Source: Psychrobacter glacincola (GTDB lineage: Bacteria; Pseudomonadota; Gammaproteobacteria; Pseudomonadales; Moraxellaceae). Taken from it: 64,000 bases of DNA. The notes beneath the pieces are model-generated. The model saw only the letters and a program-made list of their open reading frames with translations. It had not been told where the DNA came from and ran no database searches. Below are positions 30,884 through 41,286 of the stretch, in pieces (within the stretch, counting starts at the first letter, position 1; each line of letters starts with the position of its first letter). The stretch lies in NCBI RefSeq assembly GCF_904846075.1, contig NZ_CAJGZH010000001.1:744001-808000 (forward strand). The letters run 5' to 3'. The position numbers and the translations under genes are program-made.

Positions 30884-32959
30884 ATGGACACACTCATTAT
30901 CGTCGGCGTGGTTGTAGTGCTGGCGTTTGTCTTTATGATGGTCGCACTATTAATGCTCAAAGCCTTTTACTTTAAGGTCGAGCAGGGCAAAGCACTCATT
31001 ATTAACGGTGTGAGTAAAATTGCCGTACGTTTTGATGGTGGTTTTGTTTGGCCAGTCATCAACAAAAAAGAATTGATGCGCATATCGCTCATCACGTTAG
31101 AAGTGGACAGACGCGGTAAAGAAGGTTTGATTTGCGCAGACAACATGCGTGCTGATATCACCGTGGCATTTTATTTACGCGTCAATGAAACCGAAGAGGA
31201 TGTGCTAAAAGTCGCCAAATCGGTTGGGGTAGAGCGTGCGTCAGATAAAGTCGCTGTCAACGAGCTGTTTAATGCCAAGTTCTCAGAAGCCTTAAAAACG
31301 GTTGGTAAGCAGATTGATTTCGTCAAACTATTTGAAAACCGCAGCGAGTTTCGTGACAGCATCGTTCAAGAAATTGGTAACGATCTGAATGGTTATGTCT
31401 TAGAAGATGTGGCGATTGATTATTTAGAGCAAACGCCAAAATCTTCATTAGACTCAAGTAATATCTTAGATGCTGAAGGTATCAAAAAGATTACTCAATT
31501 AACGGCTTTTCAGAACGTCATTACCAACGAGCTCGAGCGTGATGAAGAGCTGGCCGTTAAGAAAAAGAATGTCGAAACCAGAGAGGCGATGCTAGAGCTA
31601 GAGCGTCAGCAAGCCGATGCCGAAGCCAAACAGCAACGTGAAATCTCGTCAGTGATTGCACGCGAGACTGCTGAAACTCGCAAAATTGAAGAAGAAGAGC
31701 GTAAAAAGTCTGAAACTGCCGTTATCTCGGTTGAGCAGGATTTGGCCATTCAACGTGAGAATCAGCAGCGTGAAATCGAAGTAGCAGGTCAAAATCGTTT
31801 GCGTGCGGTCGTCATCGAAGAAGAAAAAGTCACACGTGCCCGTGATTTAGAGATTGTCTCTCGTGAGCGTGAAGTTGATCTGCAACGTATCGAAGCCGAA
31901 CGTGCAATTGAGCTTGAGAAAAAAGAAATCGCCAACGTCATTCGTGAACGTATCGCAGTGGACAAAACCGTTGCGCAAGAAGAAGAGCGTATCAAAGAAG
32001 TTCGCGAAATTAGCGAAGCTCAGCGTTCTAAGCAAACACGTGTGCTAGCAGCAGAAGCCGATGCGGAAGAAATCAAAGTACGTCAGGTGAAAAAAGCCGA
32101 AGCAGAAGAGCTGTCTGCCAAGCATAAAGCCGTCGAAATCACTACGCTTGCCGCTGCGAATCTTGAAGCATCCGCCAAAGATGCAGAAGCCAAAATTAAA
32201 ATGGCCGAAGGTACCAAAGCAGAAGAGTCAGCACATGGCTTCGCTGAAGCGGCTATCCAAGAAGTCAAAGCGGCGTCTTTGGAAAAAGAAGGCATTGCGA
32301 AAGCCAATATTATTAGAGCGACTGGACAAGCTGAAGCGCAATCAGATCGTGAAAAAGGCATGGCAGATGCTGAGGTTATCGCGGCTCGCGGCGAATCTAA
32401 GGCAAAAGCTGAACGTGATATCGGTATGGTCGATGCAGAAATCATCGCCGCTCGTGGTGAATCTACCGCCAGAGCTGAGCGTGAAAAAGGCATGGCAGAT
32501 GCTCAAGTCATCGCAGCTCGCGGTGAGTCAAATGCCAAAGCAGAACGTGAAGTTGGATTGGCAAAAGCCGAAGTTACTCGTGCACATTTCCAAGCTGAAG
32601 CAGATGGTCTGGTCGAGAAATTCAATGCCATGGGTAGCATGAGCAAAGAGGCACGTGAGCACGAAGAGTTCCGCATGAGTCTTGAGACAGCCTTGCAAGA
32701 AGCGCTTGCCTCAATTGACGCTGGTAAAGAGATTGCGAAAGAAAATGCTGAAGTATTGGCAGTTGCGTTACAGAAAGCCAAAATCGATATTGTTGGCGGC
32801 GAAGCGCATTTCTTTGACAACTTTGCCAAGTCACTGTCTATCGGTAAAGCCATCGATGGCCTAGCGGGTAAGTCAGACACATTGAGCGGTATCATCAATG
32901 GTGTGATGGCCAGTCAAGCCATGAAATCAAACCAGAAAAATGATGATCAAGCGGTTTAA
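30884..32959 (+). CDS. yqiK: Flotillin/SPFH-family protein, YqiK-like
   Basis: A 691 aa membrane-microdomain scaffold. It has one N-terminal membrane anchor (LIIVGVVVVLAFVFMMVALLML), an SPFH/PHB domain (~35-210) and a very long charged Ala/Glu/Lys/Arg coiled coil (~215-600). A C-terminal segment (DIVGGEAHFFDNFAKSLSIGKAIDGL) is typical of flotillins. Three to four 22-residue tandem repeats lie in the coiled coil (32348-32611). AAAGGA precedes ATG 30878/30884; the second gives better spacing. It sits between the OB-fold partner and a giant ATPase. Confidence 0.92.
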   Translation: MDTLIIVGVVVVLAFVFMMVALLMLKAFYFKVEQGKALIINGVSKIAVRFDGGFVWPVINKKELMRISLITLEVDRRGKEGLICADNMRADITVAFYLRVNETEEDVLKVAKSVGVERASDKVAVNELFNAKFSEALKTVGKQIDFVKLFENRSEFRDSIVQEIGNDLNGYVLEDVAIDYLEQTPKSSLDSSNILDAEGIKKITQLTAFQNVITNELERDEELAVKKKNVETREAMLELERQQADAEAKQQREISSVIARETAETRKIEEEERKKSETAVISVEQDLAIQRENQQREIEVAGQNRLRAVVIEEEKVTRARDLEIVSREREVDLQRIEAERAIELEKKEIANVIRERIAVDKTVAQEEERIKEVREISEAQRSKQTRVLAAEADAEEIKVRQVKKAEAEELSAKHKAVEITTLAAANLEASAKDAEAKIKMAEGTKAEESAHGFAEAAIQEVKAASLEKEGIAKANIIRATGQAEAQSDREKGMADAEVIAARGESKAKAERDIGMVDAEIIAARGESTARAEREKGMADAQVIAARGESNAKAEREVGLAKAEVTRAHFQAEADGLVEKFNAMGSMSKEAREHEEFRMSLETALQEALASIDAGKEIAKENAEVLAVALQKAKIDIVGGEAHFFDNFAKSLSIGKAIDGLAGKSDTLSGIINGVMASQAMKSNQKNDDQAV
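32348..32611 (+). repeat. 66-bp in-frame tandem repeat inside the flotillin gene
   Basis: Exact 66 bp periodicity with units starting at 32348, 32414, 32480 and 32546, encoding 22-residue coiled-coil repeats of the form R-x-x-G-M-x-D-A-x-x-I-A-A-R-G-E-S-x-A-x-A-E. The first three are highly similar; the fourth decays after AKAEV. Confidence 0.92.
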
Positions 32960-33030
32960 TGCTATATCAGGTCGAATTGACAGATATTTATATATCCAGC
33001 ATTAGTAAGCAACATTAATATCAATAAATT

Positions 33031-33058
33031 ATCTGTCGTCTAGGCGGCAGATTTTTTT
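33031..33058 (+). terminator. Terminator after the flotillin gene
   Basis: The stem ATCTGTCG (33031-33038) / CGGCAGAT (33045-33052) has loop TCTAGG and is followed by T7. It implies the downstream giant ATPase has its own promoter, or read-through expression. Confidence 0.8.
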
Positions 33059-33331
33059 GGCTAACTCAGGGTGATTCAGAACGACGAATCATGATGAGTT
33101 GGTTAATCTAAAAAAATAGCAGTGACCACTCGTTTTTTTAGATTAGCTAAGTGCTTCTTTACTTTCAATGATTCTTTATTGCCCAAAACTCTCTTATAGT
33201 GGATTCAGTTTAAAAGAGATACAAGGCAACCGAGTGCAGATGTATATGTGATACTTCAAGCGAGGTTAACGCTGTAGCTCTTTTATAAAGGATTGACTAT
33301 ATTATGTAAAAACAGAAACGGACGAGCAACG

Positions 33332-36300
33332 ATGGCGGACACGCAAAACTCAACAAATTCAGACAGCAACGATAACGCTAATCAAGCCAACCAAACCGAT
33401 CAGGCAGTTGCTTCAGGCAATGCTTATGAGCTCATCAAAAAACGTCTGACGGAACAAGGCGGCCGTTTAGAGACGCAAACGCAGACGCTCAATAATGCGC
33501 GTCTCGAAGAGTTTGGCAGCACCCAAATGCAAGTCATCGCCCGTACTCGTATTCGTACCGAATACAACTGTGTGGCACAAGACATGGTGCAGGTTGGTGA
33601 TTATCTGCTATTTGGCTACAACGTTTTTATGGGGCTCAAACGCGCGAGCAATATTAAGGATGTATTGTCGTTATATCGTCTGAACGAGCCAGTTGGTAAT
33701 GAAGAAGAGTATCAGCTCGAAGAGGTCGATTTAAAAGGGACGTTTTTGGCTCAAGACGCCTTTGTCCAAGACTTCAATGAGCTGTATCGATATTACAAGC
33801 AAACGCGCCTGATTCAAATAACGGTGAAAGACAGCAAATTGCTGTTGGCATTTCAGATTGGTGAGCGCATCACCGATATTCGAGTGTTCCGTTTTGCGTT
33901 AGATTTTAGCCAAGGCACACCAGAGTCGGCGCAAGTCGCTTATGTGGACAACCGAGGCGAGCGTGATATTGAACTGCCGCCTGCTTATGATTTTGACTGG
34001 ATTGATACCACCCGCGATCAAATGGTGAATGGCAAATATCCGCATATGAATATCTTAGACACGATATTCGTGGAAACGGTCGGTGGCGATTTGACCATTA
34101 AGATTGAGGACAATACGCAGTCCGGTCAAGGTATTTATAGCGAACCAGTCAATGACCGTACCCAGTCGCTTACCGATGCCGAGATTGCGTATGCCAAAGT
34201 CGGCAGTCTAATACTGCTTAAAATATTGCCTTATCGTGAAGAGGACTACCGTTATTTCGTTTATAACACCTTGACCGAAGCGGTACTGCGATTGGACGCG
34301 ATTGGACAGTCGTGTGTTCAGCTACCAGAAGACCATGGCATCATGTTTCCGGGTGGCTACTATCTACAGACAGGCGAGTATAAGCTGTTCGAGGCCAATA
34401 ATGTTGGTGCTACTGACTTACGGTTTAAGCGTAAAATTGTATCGCCAAATGGGGAAGATGTTCTATTCTTATTTTACGATAGAGACTTGGGCGTCACGGG
34501 GCTGTTTCCTTATAATTTGATTAAAAAGCAATTGGCAAATCCTATCTATTGCAACGGTATGGCTTTGGCTGAGAATGGCCGTTTGGTGCTGTTTAGTGAC
34601 CAAAGTGAGCCATCTCGTATTCATCCGATGCAGATATGGCACACACCTTACGCCTCACACGAGTATATCAGTGAGTTGCCAGAGAGCACGAGTTTTTATG
34701 GCAAGATCGGCAATAAAGAGTTGGTACGTGGTATCTCAGACCTGTATAGCATTACTCGCCTGATTGATAATCAAAGCGTATCACAGAAGCTCTATGAAGA
34801 GCTTACCAATAATACCAGCCGACTCTTCGACAGCTATTATTGGTTGTCTGAGCCTGAGCTGAGCGAAGTCGCCAGTAGTATTAAAGAAGTGACGGCGACA
34901 GCAGAGCTGGTCATTGATGAGTTCGCCAAAGTACAAAGTATCCAAAAGCAAACCCAAACCGCGTTAGCCGATGCCGATACCCAGCAAAGTGAGATTTTGC
35001 GGCAGATACGCGTCACTAGCTTTGAGTCTGCTAGTGATTATGTCGATCAGTTGTCAGCGTTAAGACGTCAAAAAGGCCGTTTGGTCAGCTTAGAAGATTT
35101 GCGTTATTTAGATGCTGATAAGCTACAAGCATTACAGACGCAGTTAGAAGAAGCAGAGGGCGAGCTGGCTGAAAAAACGGTGCTGTTTTTAAGTGGCGAA
35201 GAGGCGCTATCAAGTTACGAAGATATATTGGTCGATGTCAGTGAGCGTTTAAATACGGCTGAAACCAATGCCGAGCTAAAACCCGTACTAGAAAAAATCG
35301 ATGAGACAGCGCAAGGGTTAGATTTATTAACCGAGCTACTAGGTACGTTAGATGTGGCTGATGCCACCGTACGCACACAAATTATCGATGATATATCGAC
35401 TATCTATGCGAGCCTAAATCAGAGCAAAGCCAAACTCAATCATAAACGCAAAAATCTAGGCTCAGCGGAGGCCGTGGCGCAATTTGGCGCGCAATTTAAG
35501 CTATTTGGTCAATCGATTGCCAATGCCTTATCCATTGCCAATACCCCTGAGAAATCAGATGAGCAAATGGCTAAGCTATTGGTGCAGCTAGAAGAATTAG
35601 AAAGTCAGTTCGCTGATCCAGAGACCAATAGTGGCGATCAGTTTTTAGCCGATATCATCAGTAAACGTGAAGAGATTTACGAGACCTTCGAAAATCATAA
35701 GCAGCAATTACTCGATGCCCGTAACCGTAAAGCGCAAAACTTAGGTGATGGCGCGCTACGAATGCTTGAGAGTATTAAAAAACGCACGCAAAGCACTGGC
35801 GTCACAGGCTTTACAGAGGAAGAGGCGTTAAATACGTATTTTGCGGCTGATGGTCTGGTGCAAAAAGTCCGCAACATCGCAAAAGAGCTGCAAGCGATGG
35901 GCTTTAGCGTCAAAGCCGATGACATCGACGCTCGCCTAAAAGCCATTCAAATCGAGAGTTATAAGAGCTTAAAAGACAAGTCGGACTTGTTTGAAGATGG
36001 TGGTCAGATCATCAAGTTGGGTAAGCACCGTTTTTCGGTCAATACTCAGCCACTTGATTTGACCTTATTGAGCCGTCAGCAGTCAGATGGCAAGCGTGTG
36101 TTGAACTTGCATCTAACGGGTACAGATTATTATGAAGTGCTTAATAATATTGAGCTAAACGCCTTGCGCCCGTATTGGGACATGAATATCGCCTCTGAGT
36201 CCGATACCGTTTACCGCGCCGAGTACTTAGCATATAGCATTATCGAAAGTGCCAAAAACAGCCAAGAGGGTTTGACCGAAGCGCGTCTATATCAAGCATA

Positions 36301-39300
36301 CGATGCGACTGTCATTACCCTCGATGTGAATGGCGATATTGATAATGACAGTCCATTGTCCAAACTGGTCAAAGCTTACGCCACCCCTCGCTATCAGCTC
36401 GGCTATGACAAAGGTATTCATGATCATGATGCCACGCTATTACTGATGCAAATATTACCGACGCTGCGTGAAGCAGGTTTGCTCATTTATACCCCGCAAG
36501 TACGTGCCTTGGCGCAGTTATTTTACTGGCAGCTGAATATCGTACAAGCGCTGGGCTTAGACAGCTTACGCCAGTTCGGTTATGACGCTTGGTTAAATGA
36601 ATCCGTGCTGACGCGCGCGAGCAACTGGACGGACAGAGCCGCGACCGCCGAGCAACTGCGCCGTGCCTTGGGCAGTGATACGGCTAAGTCTTTACTAGTC
36701 GAAGATATGAGCGAAGTGATGCGTGACTTTGTCGCCGCTCATAATGATGACAGTCTTAGCGCTGATAAAGATGGTAGCGTTGATAACGGTGCCGGCAAGC
36801 AGTCCACATCTAAATCAGGGTCAGAACTGGATTCAAATACCAGTGATGTTCATAACGCCAATATCTTCAAACCAAGCTATGTCCAGCTTGCCTGCGAATA
36901 TTTGGTTAGCGTGATGGGGCAGTCGGTTGAAACCAGTGCAGGCGCAAACAGCACAATAAATTGGCAAACCAGTCAACAAGCGCAGCAGTTGTGCGAGCAG
37001 CTAAGCCAAACGCTAAATAGTGCCTCAGGTAGCATGCAAGCGACGGCCAGTTTTGATCAACTACAGTCTTCAATTGGCAAGCTTGGATTCCAGCCTAAAT
37101 CAGCTTATGAGCTATTGGCAACCTGGTTCCATGCATTACTTGATAAAACCTACGCTAGTATAGCATTGGCTAATGCAGCTGATGATGGCACCAATGAAGA
37201 CGGCGAACTCAGTGAAGCACAGCTTGCTGAAATTGAAGAAAAAGATGCGTTACGCAAGCAGCAATTAGAAAGTGGCCGTCATTATGTGCCGGAGGCGATT
37301 GCGGTTTTACTCACTCAATTGAACGGTGCTCAACGTGAAGCTTTGGTGCAGCGATTGATTGATTCAGGCGCGAGCTTCAATAAAGGGCTAAGTGCTAAAG
37401 GATTGAGCAATCAAGGTTTAAACAGTACAAGCGCAAGTACCACGCCATCTGCTTTATCATTTTCCTCAATCACCTCGTCGCCAGTTTCATCGACGACATC
37501 ATTGACCAGTATTAATAATCCGCTCAATCAAGTGCAAAGCTTTGAGCGTAGCACGGGTAAAGTATCGCTTGAAATACAAGTGAATCATCTACTAGGTGAG
37601 CATCCGCGTATTCATCAGCAGACCTTAACCTTTGCCGTCGATGATTTCTTAAATCGTCTGCATCATCATGATACCCAAGTCATCCCTGCCTATAGACGTT
37701 ATCTGGCCATGCGCTCAGAGATTTTGCATGATTCAAAAGAGACGTTGCGATTGGACGAGTTTATGCCGCGTCCACTATCCTCATTTGTGCGTAACCGTCT
37801 GATTAACGAGAGCTATCTACCTCTCATTGGTGATAACCTCGCCAAACAGATGGGTACGGTCGGTGAAGATAAGCGTACCGATTTGATGGGTATTCTCATG
37901 ATGATATCGCCACCAGGGTATGGTAAAACCACCTTGATGGAGTACGTGGCAAACCGTCTCGGCTTAATCTTTATGAAGATTAACTGTCCGTCACTCGGTC
38001 ATGACGTGACCTCATTAGATCCTGAAAAAGCGCCCAATGCTACCGCACGAGAAGAGCTGAATAAAATTAACTTGGCCTTTGAGATGGGCAATAATGTCAT
38101 GCTTTATCTCGATGATATTCAGCATACGCATGCGGAATTTTTGCAGAAGTTTATCTCACTCGGCGATGGTACACGGCGTATTGATGGTGTCTGGCAAGGC
38201 AAAACCAAGACTTATGACATGCGTGGCAAAAAGTTCTGCGTGGTCATGGCTGGTAACCCGTATACCGAGAGCGGCGAGGCATTTAAAGTGCCAGACATGC
38301 TTGCCAACCGTGCCGATATCTATAACTTAGGCGATATCATGAGCGGTATGGAAGAAGTGTTTGCGCTCAGTTATATAGAGAACTCGCTCACTTCTAACAC
38401 CGTTCTCGCGCCACTAGCCAACCGTGACCTAGCGGATGTTCATCGTCTCATCAAAATGGCGAAAGCGGACAATGCCAATCTTGCCCAAGCCCAAAGCGGT
38501 GATTTGACGTATCCGTATAGCACTTCAGAGATTAATGAGATTGTCGCGATCTTGCGTCATATGTTTAGGGTGCAAGAAGTCATTCTAGACGTCAACCAAG
38601 CGTATATTGCTTCTGCATCGCAAGATGACAAGTACCGCGTTGAGCCGATATTTAAGCTGCAAGGCAGTTATCGTAATATGAATAAGATGACCGAAAAGCT
38701 GTCGGCGGTCATGAATAAGAGTGAGCTAAATCAGCTGATAGACGATCACTATCTGGGCGAGTCGCAGCTATTGACCCAAGGCGCAGAGAGTAATCTGCTC
38801 AAGCTTGGTGAGATGCGCGGTGTCTTGACCGAAGCAGAAATGCAGCGCTGGGCGCAAATTAAAGCCGACTTCCTACGTAACAAAGCCATGGGCGGAGAAG
38901 ACGGGGATACGGGCGCGCGTATCGTTGCCCAGTTGGTCGACTTGGCCAGTGGCTTCAATGCCATCAGTAGCCAGTTTGAAAAATACTTAACGAAAAATGA
39001 TCCTGAACAAATTGCTCGTTTACGAGAAGCAGGACAACAAGCGCAACTCGATGCCCAGCTAAACGCTCAATTAGAAGCACAGAAAATCCTTGCTGATAGC
39101 GTGCTCAACAATGCCAAAGCCGTCAGCGATAGTATCGATAATGGCTTTGAGAAAAGTCTGAATCAGCTGATGCAAATATATAAGCATGATCACAATACTG
39201 AGAAGGCAGAAGGTGAGTATCACAAGCAAAACCAAGAGGTGCAAAAAGCACTGATGGTGCAGCTGGTCAATGCCGTTGAAGAGCTGGCACAGAAAATGGC

Positions 39301-39547
39301 GAATAGCTTGTCTAATAGTTTAACTGAGACTCTAGCTAAGAATGGAGAGAATCAAACTGCAGATAGCGATGCGACTGACATCACTCAGCAGACCGCACTT
39401 ATGGCAACTGCCCTCAAGCAAGCATTAGAGCCATTGACGATGCGGATGGATGAGAAGCTGGCGATTGATACCAGTACCGATCAATCAGGTAAGTTAATCG
39501 TCAATAGTCTCAACAGACTTAATAAAATCTTTGATGACTATGATTGA
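33332..39547 (+). CDS. Giant AAA ATPase, DUF3686 'DNA repair ATPase' family
   Basis: About 2071 aa from ATG 33332, with a polar N-terminus, then AYELIKKRLTEQGGRLETQ and the DUF3686-like region. Long coiled coils (~500-850) are followed by a middle helical domain and Ser-rich linkers near 1150-1200 and 1360-1420. The AAA module has Walker A SPPGYGKTT (about 1525-1535) and Walker B VMLYLDDIQH (about 1590). A second coiled coil closes the C-terminus. The family label 'DNA repair ATPase' is a database convention; no repair role is shown. Position after yqiJ-yqiK suggests work with the flotillin complex. The TTG-initiated extension to 33293 is rejected. Confidence 0.85.
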   Translation: MADTQNSTNSDSNDNANQANQTDQAVASGNAYELIKKRLTEQGGRLETQTQTLNNARLEEFGSTQMQVIARTRIRTEYNCVAQDMVQVGDYLLFGYNVFMGLKRASNIKDVLSLYRLNEPVGNEEEYQLEEVDLKGTFLAQDAFVQDFNELYRYYKQTRLIQITVKDSKLLLAFQIGERITDIRVFRFALDFSQGTPESAQVAYVDNRGERDIELPPAYDFDWIDTTRDQMVNGKYPHMNILDTIFVETVGGDLTIKIEDNTQSGQGIYSEPVNDRTQSLTDAEIAYAKVGSLILLKILPYREEDYRYFVYNTLTEAVLRLDAIGQSCVQLPEDHGIMFPGGYYLQTGEYKLFEANNVGATDLRFKRKIVSPNGEDVLFLFYDRDLGVTGLFPYNLIKKQLANPIYCNGMALAENGRLVLFSDQSEPSRIHPMQIWHTPYASHEYISELPESTSFYGKIGNKELVRGISDLYSITRLIDNQSVSQKLYEELTNNTSRLFDSYYWLSEPELSEVASSIKEVTATAELVIDEFAKVQSIQKQTQTALADADTQQSEILRQIRVTSFESASDYVDQLSALRRQKGRLVSLEDLRYLDADKLQALQTQLEEAEGELAEKTVLFLSGEEALSSYEDILVDVSERLNTAETNAELKPVLEKIDETAQGLDLLTELLGTLDVADATVRTQIIDDISTIYASLNQSKAKLNHKRKNLGSAEAVAQFGAQFKLFGQSIANALSIANTPEKSDEQMAKLLVQLEELESQFADPETNSGDQFLADIISKREEIYETFENHKQQLLDARNRKAQNLGDGALRMLESIKKRTQSTGVTGFTEEEALNTYFAADGLVQKVRNIAKELQAMGFSVKADDIDARLKAIQIESYKSLKDKSDLFEDGGQIIKLGKHRFSVNTQPLDLTLLSRQQSDGKRVLNLHLTGTDYYEVLNNIELNALRPYWDMNIASESDTVYRAEYLAYSIIESAKNSQEGLTEARLYQAYDATVITLDVNGDIDNDSPLSKLVKAYATPRYQLGYDKGIHDHDATLLLMQILPTLREAGLLIYTPQVRALAQLFYWQLNIVQALGLDSLRQFGYDAWLNESVLTRASNWTDRAATAEQLRRALGSDTAKSLLVEDMSEVMRDFVAAHNDDSLSADKDGSVDNGAGKQSTSKSGSELDSNTSDVHNANIFKPSYVQLACEYLVSVMGQSVETSAGANSTINWQTSQQAQQLCEQLSQTLNSASGSMQATASFDQLQSSIGKLGFQPKSAYELLATWFHALLDKTYASIALANAADDGTNEDGELSEAQLAEIEEKDALRKQQLESGRHYVPEAIAVLLTQLNGAQREALVQRLIDSGASFNKGLSAKGLSNQGLNSTSASTTPSALSFSSITSSPVSSTTSLTSINNPLNQVQSFERSTGKVSLEIQVNHLLGEHPRIHQQTLTFAVDDFLNRLHHHDTQVIPAYRRYLAMRSEILHDSKETLRLDEFMPRPLSSFVRNRLINESYLPLIGDNLAKQMGTVGEDKRTDLMGILMMISPPGYGKTTLMEYVANRLGLIFMKINCPSLGHDVTSLDPEKAPNATAREELNKINLAFEMGNNVMLYLDDIQHTHAEFLQKFISLGDGTRRIDGVWQGKTKTYDMRGKKFCVVMAGNPYTESGEAFKVPDMLANRADIYNLGDIMSGMEEVFALSYIENSLTSNTVLAPLANRDLADVHRLIKMAKADNANLAQAQSGDLTYPYSTSEINEIVAILRHMFRVQEVILDVNQAYIASASQDDKYRVEPIFKLQGSYRNMNKMTEKLSAVMNKSELNQLIDDHYLGESQLLTQGAESNLLKLGEMRGVLTEAEMQRWAQIKADFLRNKAMGGEDGDTGARIVAQLVDLASGFNAISSQFEKYLTKNDPEQIARLREAGQQAQLDAQLNAQLEAQKILADSVLNNAKAVSDSIDNGFEKSLNQLMQIYKHDHNTEKAEGEYHKQNQEVQKALMVQLVNAVEELAQKMANSLSNSLTETLAKNGENQTADSDATDITQQTALMATALKQALEPLTMRMDEKLAIDTSTDQSGKLIVNSLNRLNKIFDDYD

Positions 39548-39870
39548 TAGCTGATGATTAATAACTACTGATTAATAGCTGACGATTAGTCACTACTGGT
39601 TAACAGCTATGATTGATGGCTAACGATTAAGCGTTAATGCTTAATTATTAAGGCTTATGAGCAATGCTGATGACTTGCACTTATGAATATCACTTATGAA
39701 TAGCACTATAAATAGGGCTTATGATTAAGAGACAGTGGTAATATAGTCGGCAATAGCTACTTTGGGTACGATGACGGCGAGTGAAGTCACTATAATAAAT
39801 AGTAGATCAAGCAAGCCTGACACCGTATCCGATGATAGTGAATCGACTATATCAAACCAATGAGAAAATT
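39548..39870. repeat. Repeat-rich intergenic DNA
   Basis: A 323 bp spacer with no gene. The first ~100 bp is a decayed array of GATTAATAGCTGA-like words. At 39680-39729 there are 13-bp-like units CTTATGAATATCA, CTTATGAATAGCA, CTATAAATAGGG and CTTATGATTAAG. Confidence 0.7.
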
Positions 39871-40041
39871 ATGGCGCACAAAAAAAAGAACGTCCGCAAA
39901 AAGCTTTGCCCTGTCTGCGAGCGCGAGTTTAGTTGGACTAAGAAGCTAGATAAAAACTGGGAGAGCATGGTCTATTGCTCAGACCAATGCCGCCGCGTTA
40001 AAAAGTATGAAGGGCTAGATCATCAAAAAGAAGATAAGTAG
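39871..40041 (+). CDS. DUF2256 mini-zinc protein, copy 1
   Basis: A 56 aa basic protein beginning [24 protein letters not shown] and YCSDQCRR give four cysteines for one zinc site. ATG 39871 is chosen because the family begins with M-x-H-K-K; the frame upstream to 39832 adds 13 unrelated residues. DUF2256 proteins are often found near photolyase/cryptochrome genes but none is seen here. Function unknown. Confidence 0.85.
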   Translation: MAHKKKNVRKKLCPVCEREFSWTKKLDKNWESMVYCSDQCRRVKKYEGLDHQKEDK

Positions 40042-40085
40042 GCGTTAGTATTCAGTTAGAGGTGTACGGGAAAAGGGAGCAGAAG

Positions 40086-40241
40086 ATGGCACATAAAAAG
40101 GTAAACCTACCGCAAAAAACCTGCCCTGTCTGCCAGCGTCCATTTATGTGGCGTAAGAAATGGGAGAAAGACTGGGAGCAGGTGATTTATTGTTCTGAGC
40201 GGTGTCGGCGGAGTAAAGGTGAAAAAGAATATACACCATAG
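40086..40241 (+). CDS. DUF2256 mini-zinc protein, copy 2 (51 aa)
   Basis: ATG 40086 to TAG 40239-40241 encodes 51 aa starting [20 protein letters not shown], with [11 protein letters not shown] later. It is clearly paralogous to the copy 44 bp upstream: the same MAHKK start, CPVC, W-(K)-W and YCSxxCRR. AAAAGGGAGC before the ATG is a plausible ribosome-binding site. Below the size normally called by gene finders. Confidence 0.82.
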   Translation: MAHKKVNLPQKTCPVCQRPFMWRKKWEKDWEQVIYCSERCRRSKGEKEYTP

Positions 40242-40314
40242 AGATTGATACTAAGGTGTACATACGATTATATTTTTATAGATTATAAATTTAAGAGTAA
40301 TTATATCAAAAAGT

Positions 40315-41286
40315 CTAATTTTTTATATAACTATAGATTTCTTGGTCTTTTTCTAAAGGAAAAGCATATTGGGCATTGAGTATTTCCTCTGCATCATATT
40401 GTCTGATAACTAAATTATGAATCTCAACTTTAAAGTCAAATATTTCTGTAGGTATATGTGATATATTATAAACTATATGATTTTTATTCAGAGCGAGTTG
40501 TGGAGGATTATATAAATATTTTTTAAAATTATGTTCAGCTTCTTTTTGATTTCTATAAGCTATAAACCAAGCAAGATGGTTTTCTTTGTCTTTACTTAAA
40601 AGAGGTATTATTTCACTTTCAAAATATCTAGAAAGTATCAGATCATCAGAAATTATTACATCATCAATTATATGACCTGTGAAAACTTTATTGCTGTTAA
40701 TGACTATGGGGATTAAGCTGTATTCCTTTTCGCAGTCATAAGACCAACCAAGATTTTTGAATGACTCTTCTATATTATCTTTTATAAAATTAAGCTTTCT
40801 TTTTACTTGCTCCGCCCCTTTTTTTAGATGTTTTTTAGTATTGTGACTAGATATCTCAGAGTCTACAGTTACAATACATTTTGCTTCGCAAATAACTATA
40901 TTTTTTCCAAATCTAAAAATGCAATCAATTTGCTCAGATTTTTTATTTATCTTTATTGTCTTGGATTTTGCAAGATTAAATTCAAAAAAATCGGATCTTG
41001 ATTTTAAAATATTATTTATCTTATTAACTAAAATTTTTTCGTATTCATGCCCTTTGTTTTCTATATTTTTTGGAAGTGAGTCTCTTAGCCAATACTCCAC
41101 AGTTCTGAATAAGTTTGGTGTAATAAAAGAACTCAAAAGCAGTGTTATATTGTTATTGCTGTTTTTTATTATAGGATAGCTCCACAAATTACTTTTATTG
41201 GGAGTGAAAGATAAAAAATTAATAATACCAATTATTTTATTTTTATTGTAACCTGTTATTTGTTCTAATATATTTTTATAATATGG
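40315..41286 (-). pseudogene. C-terminal fragment with PD-(D/E)XK-like nuclease domain
   Basis: The frame is open from 41286 down to the stop at 40315 (about 323 residues) and contains no ATG at all; the first usable start is TTG 41187. It therefore looks like the C-terminal part of the preceding gene, joined by a one-base shift near 41276-41286. Nuclease-like motifs: the helix GHEYEKILVNKINNIL with a conserved-type Glu, then EQIDCIFRFGKNIVICEAKC, giving D-x(n)-E-x-K of the PD-(D/E)XK fold, then a helix with EQVKRK. Very AT-rich compared with flanks, suggesting horizontal transfer. Substrate and partners unknown. Confidence 0.7.

Noticed and set aside
32083-32898. Antisense Ala/Ser-rich ORFs across the flotillin repeats
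   Set aside because: Produced by reading the Ala/Glu/Lys coiled-coil codons backwards; no start signals.
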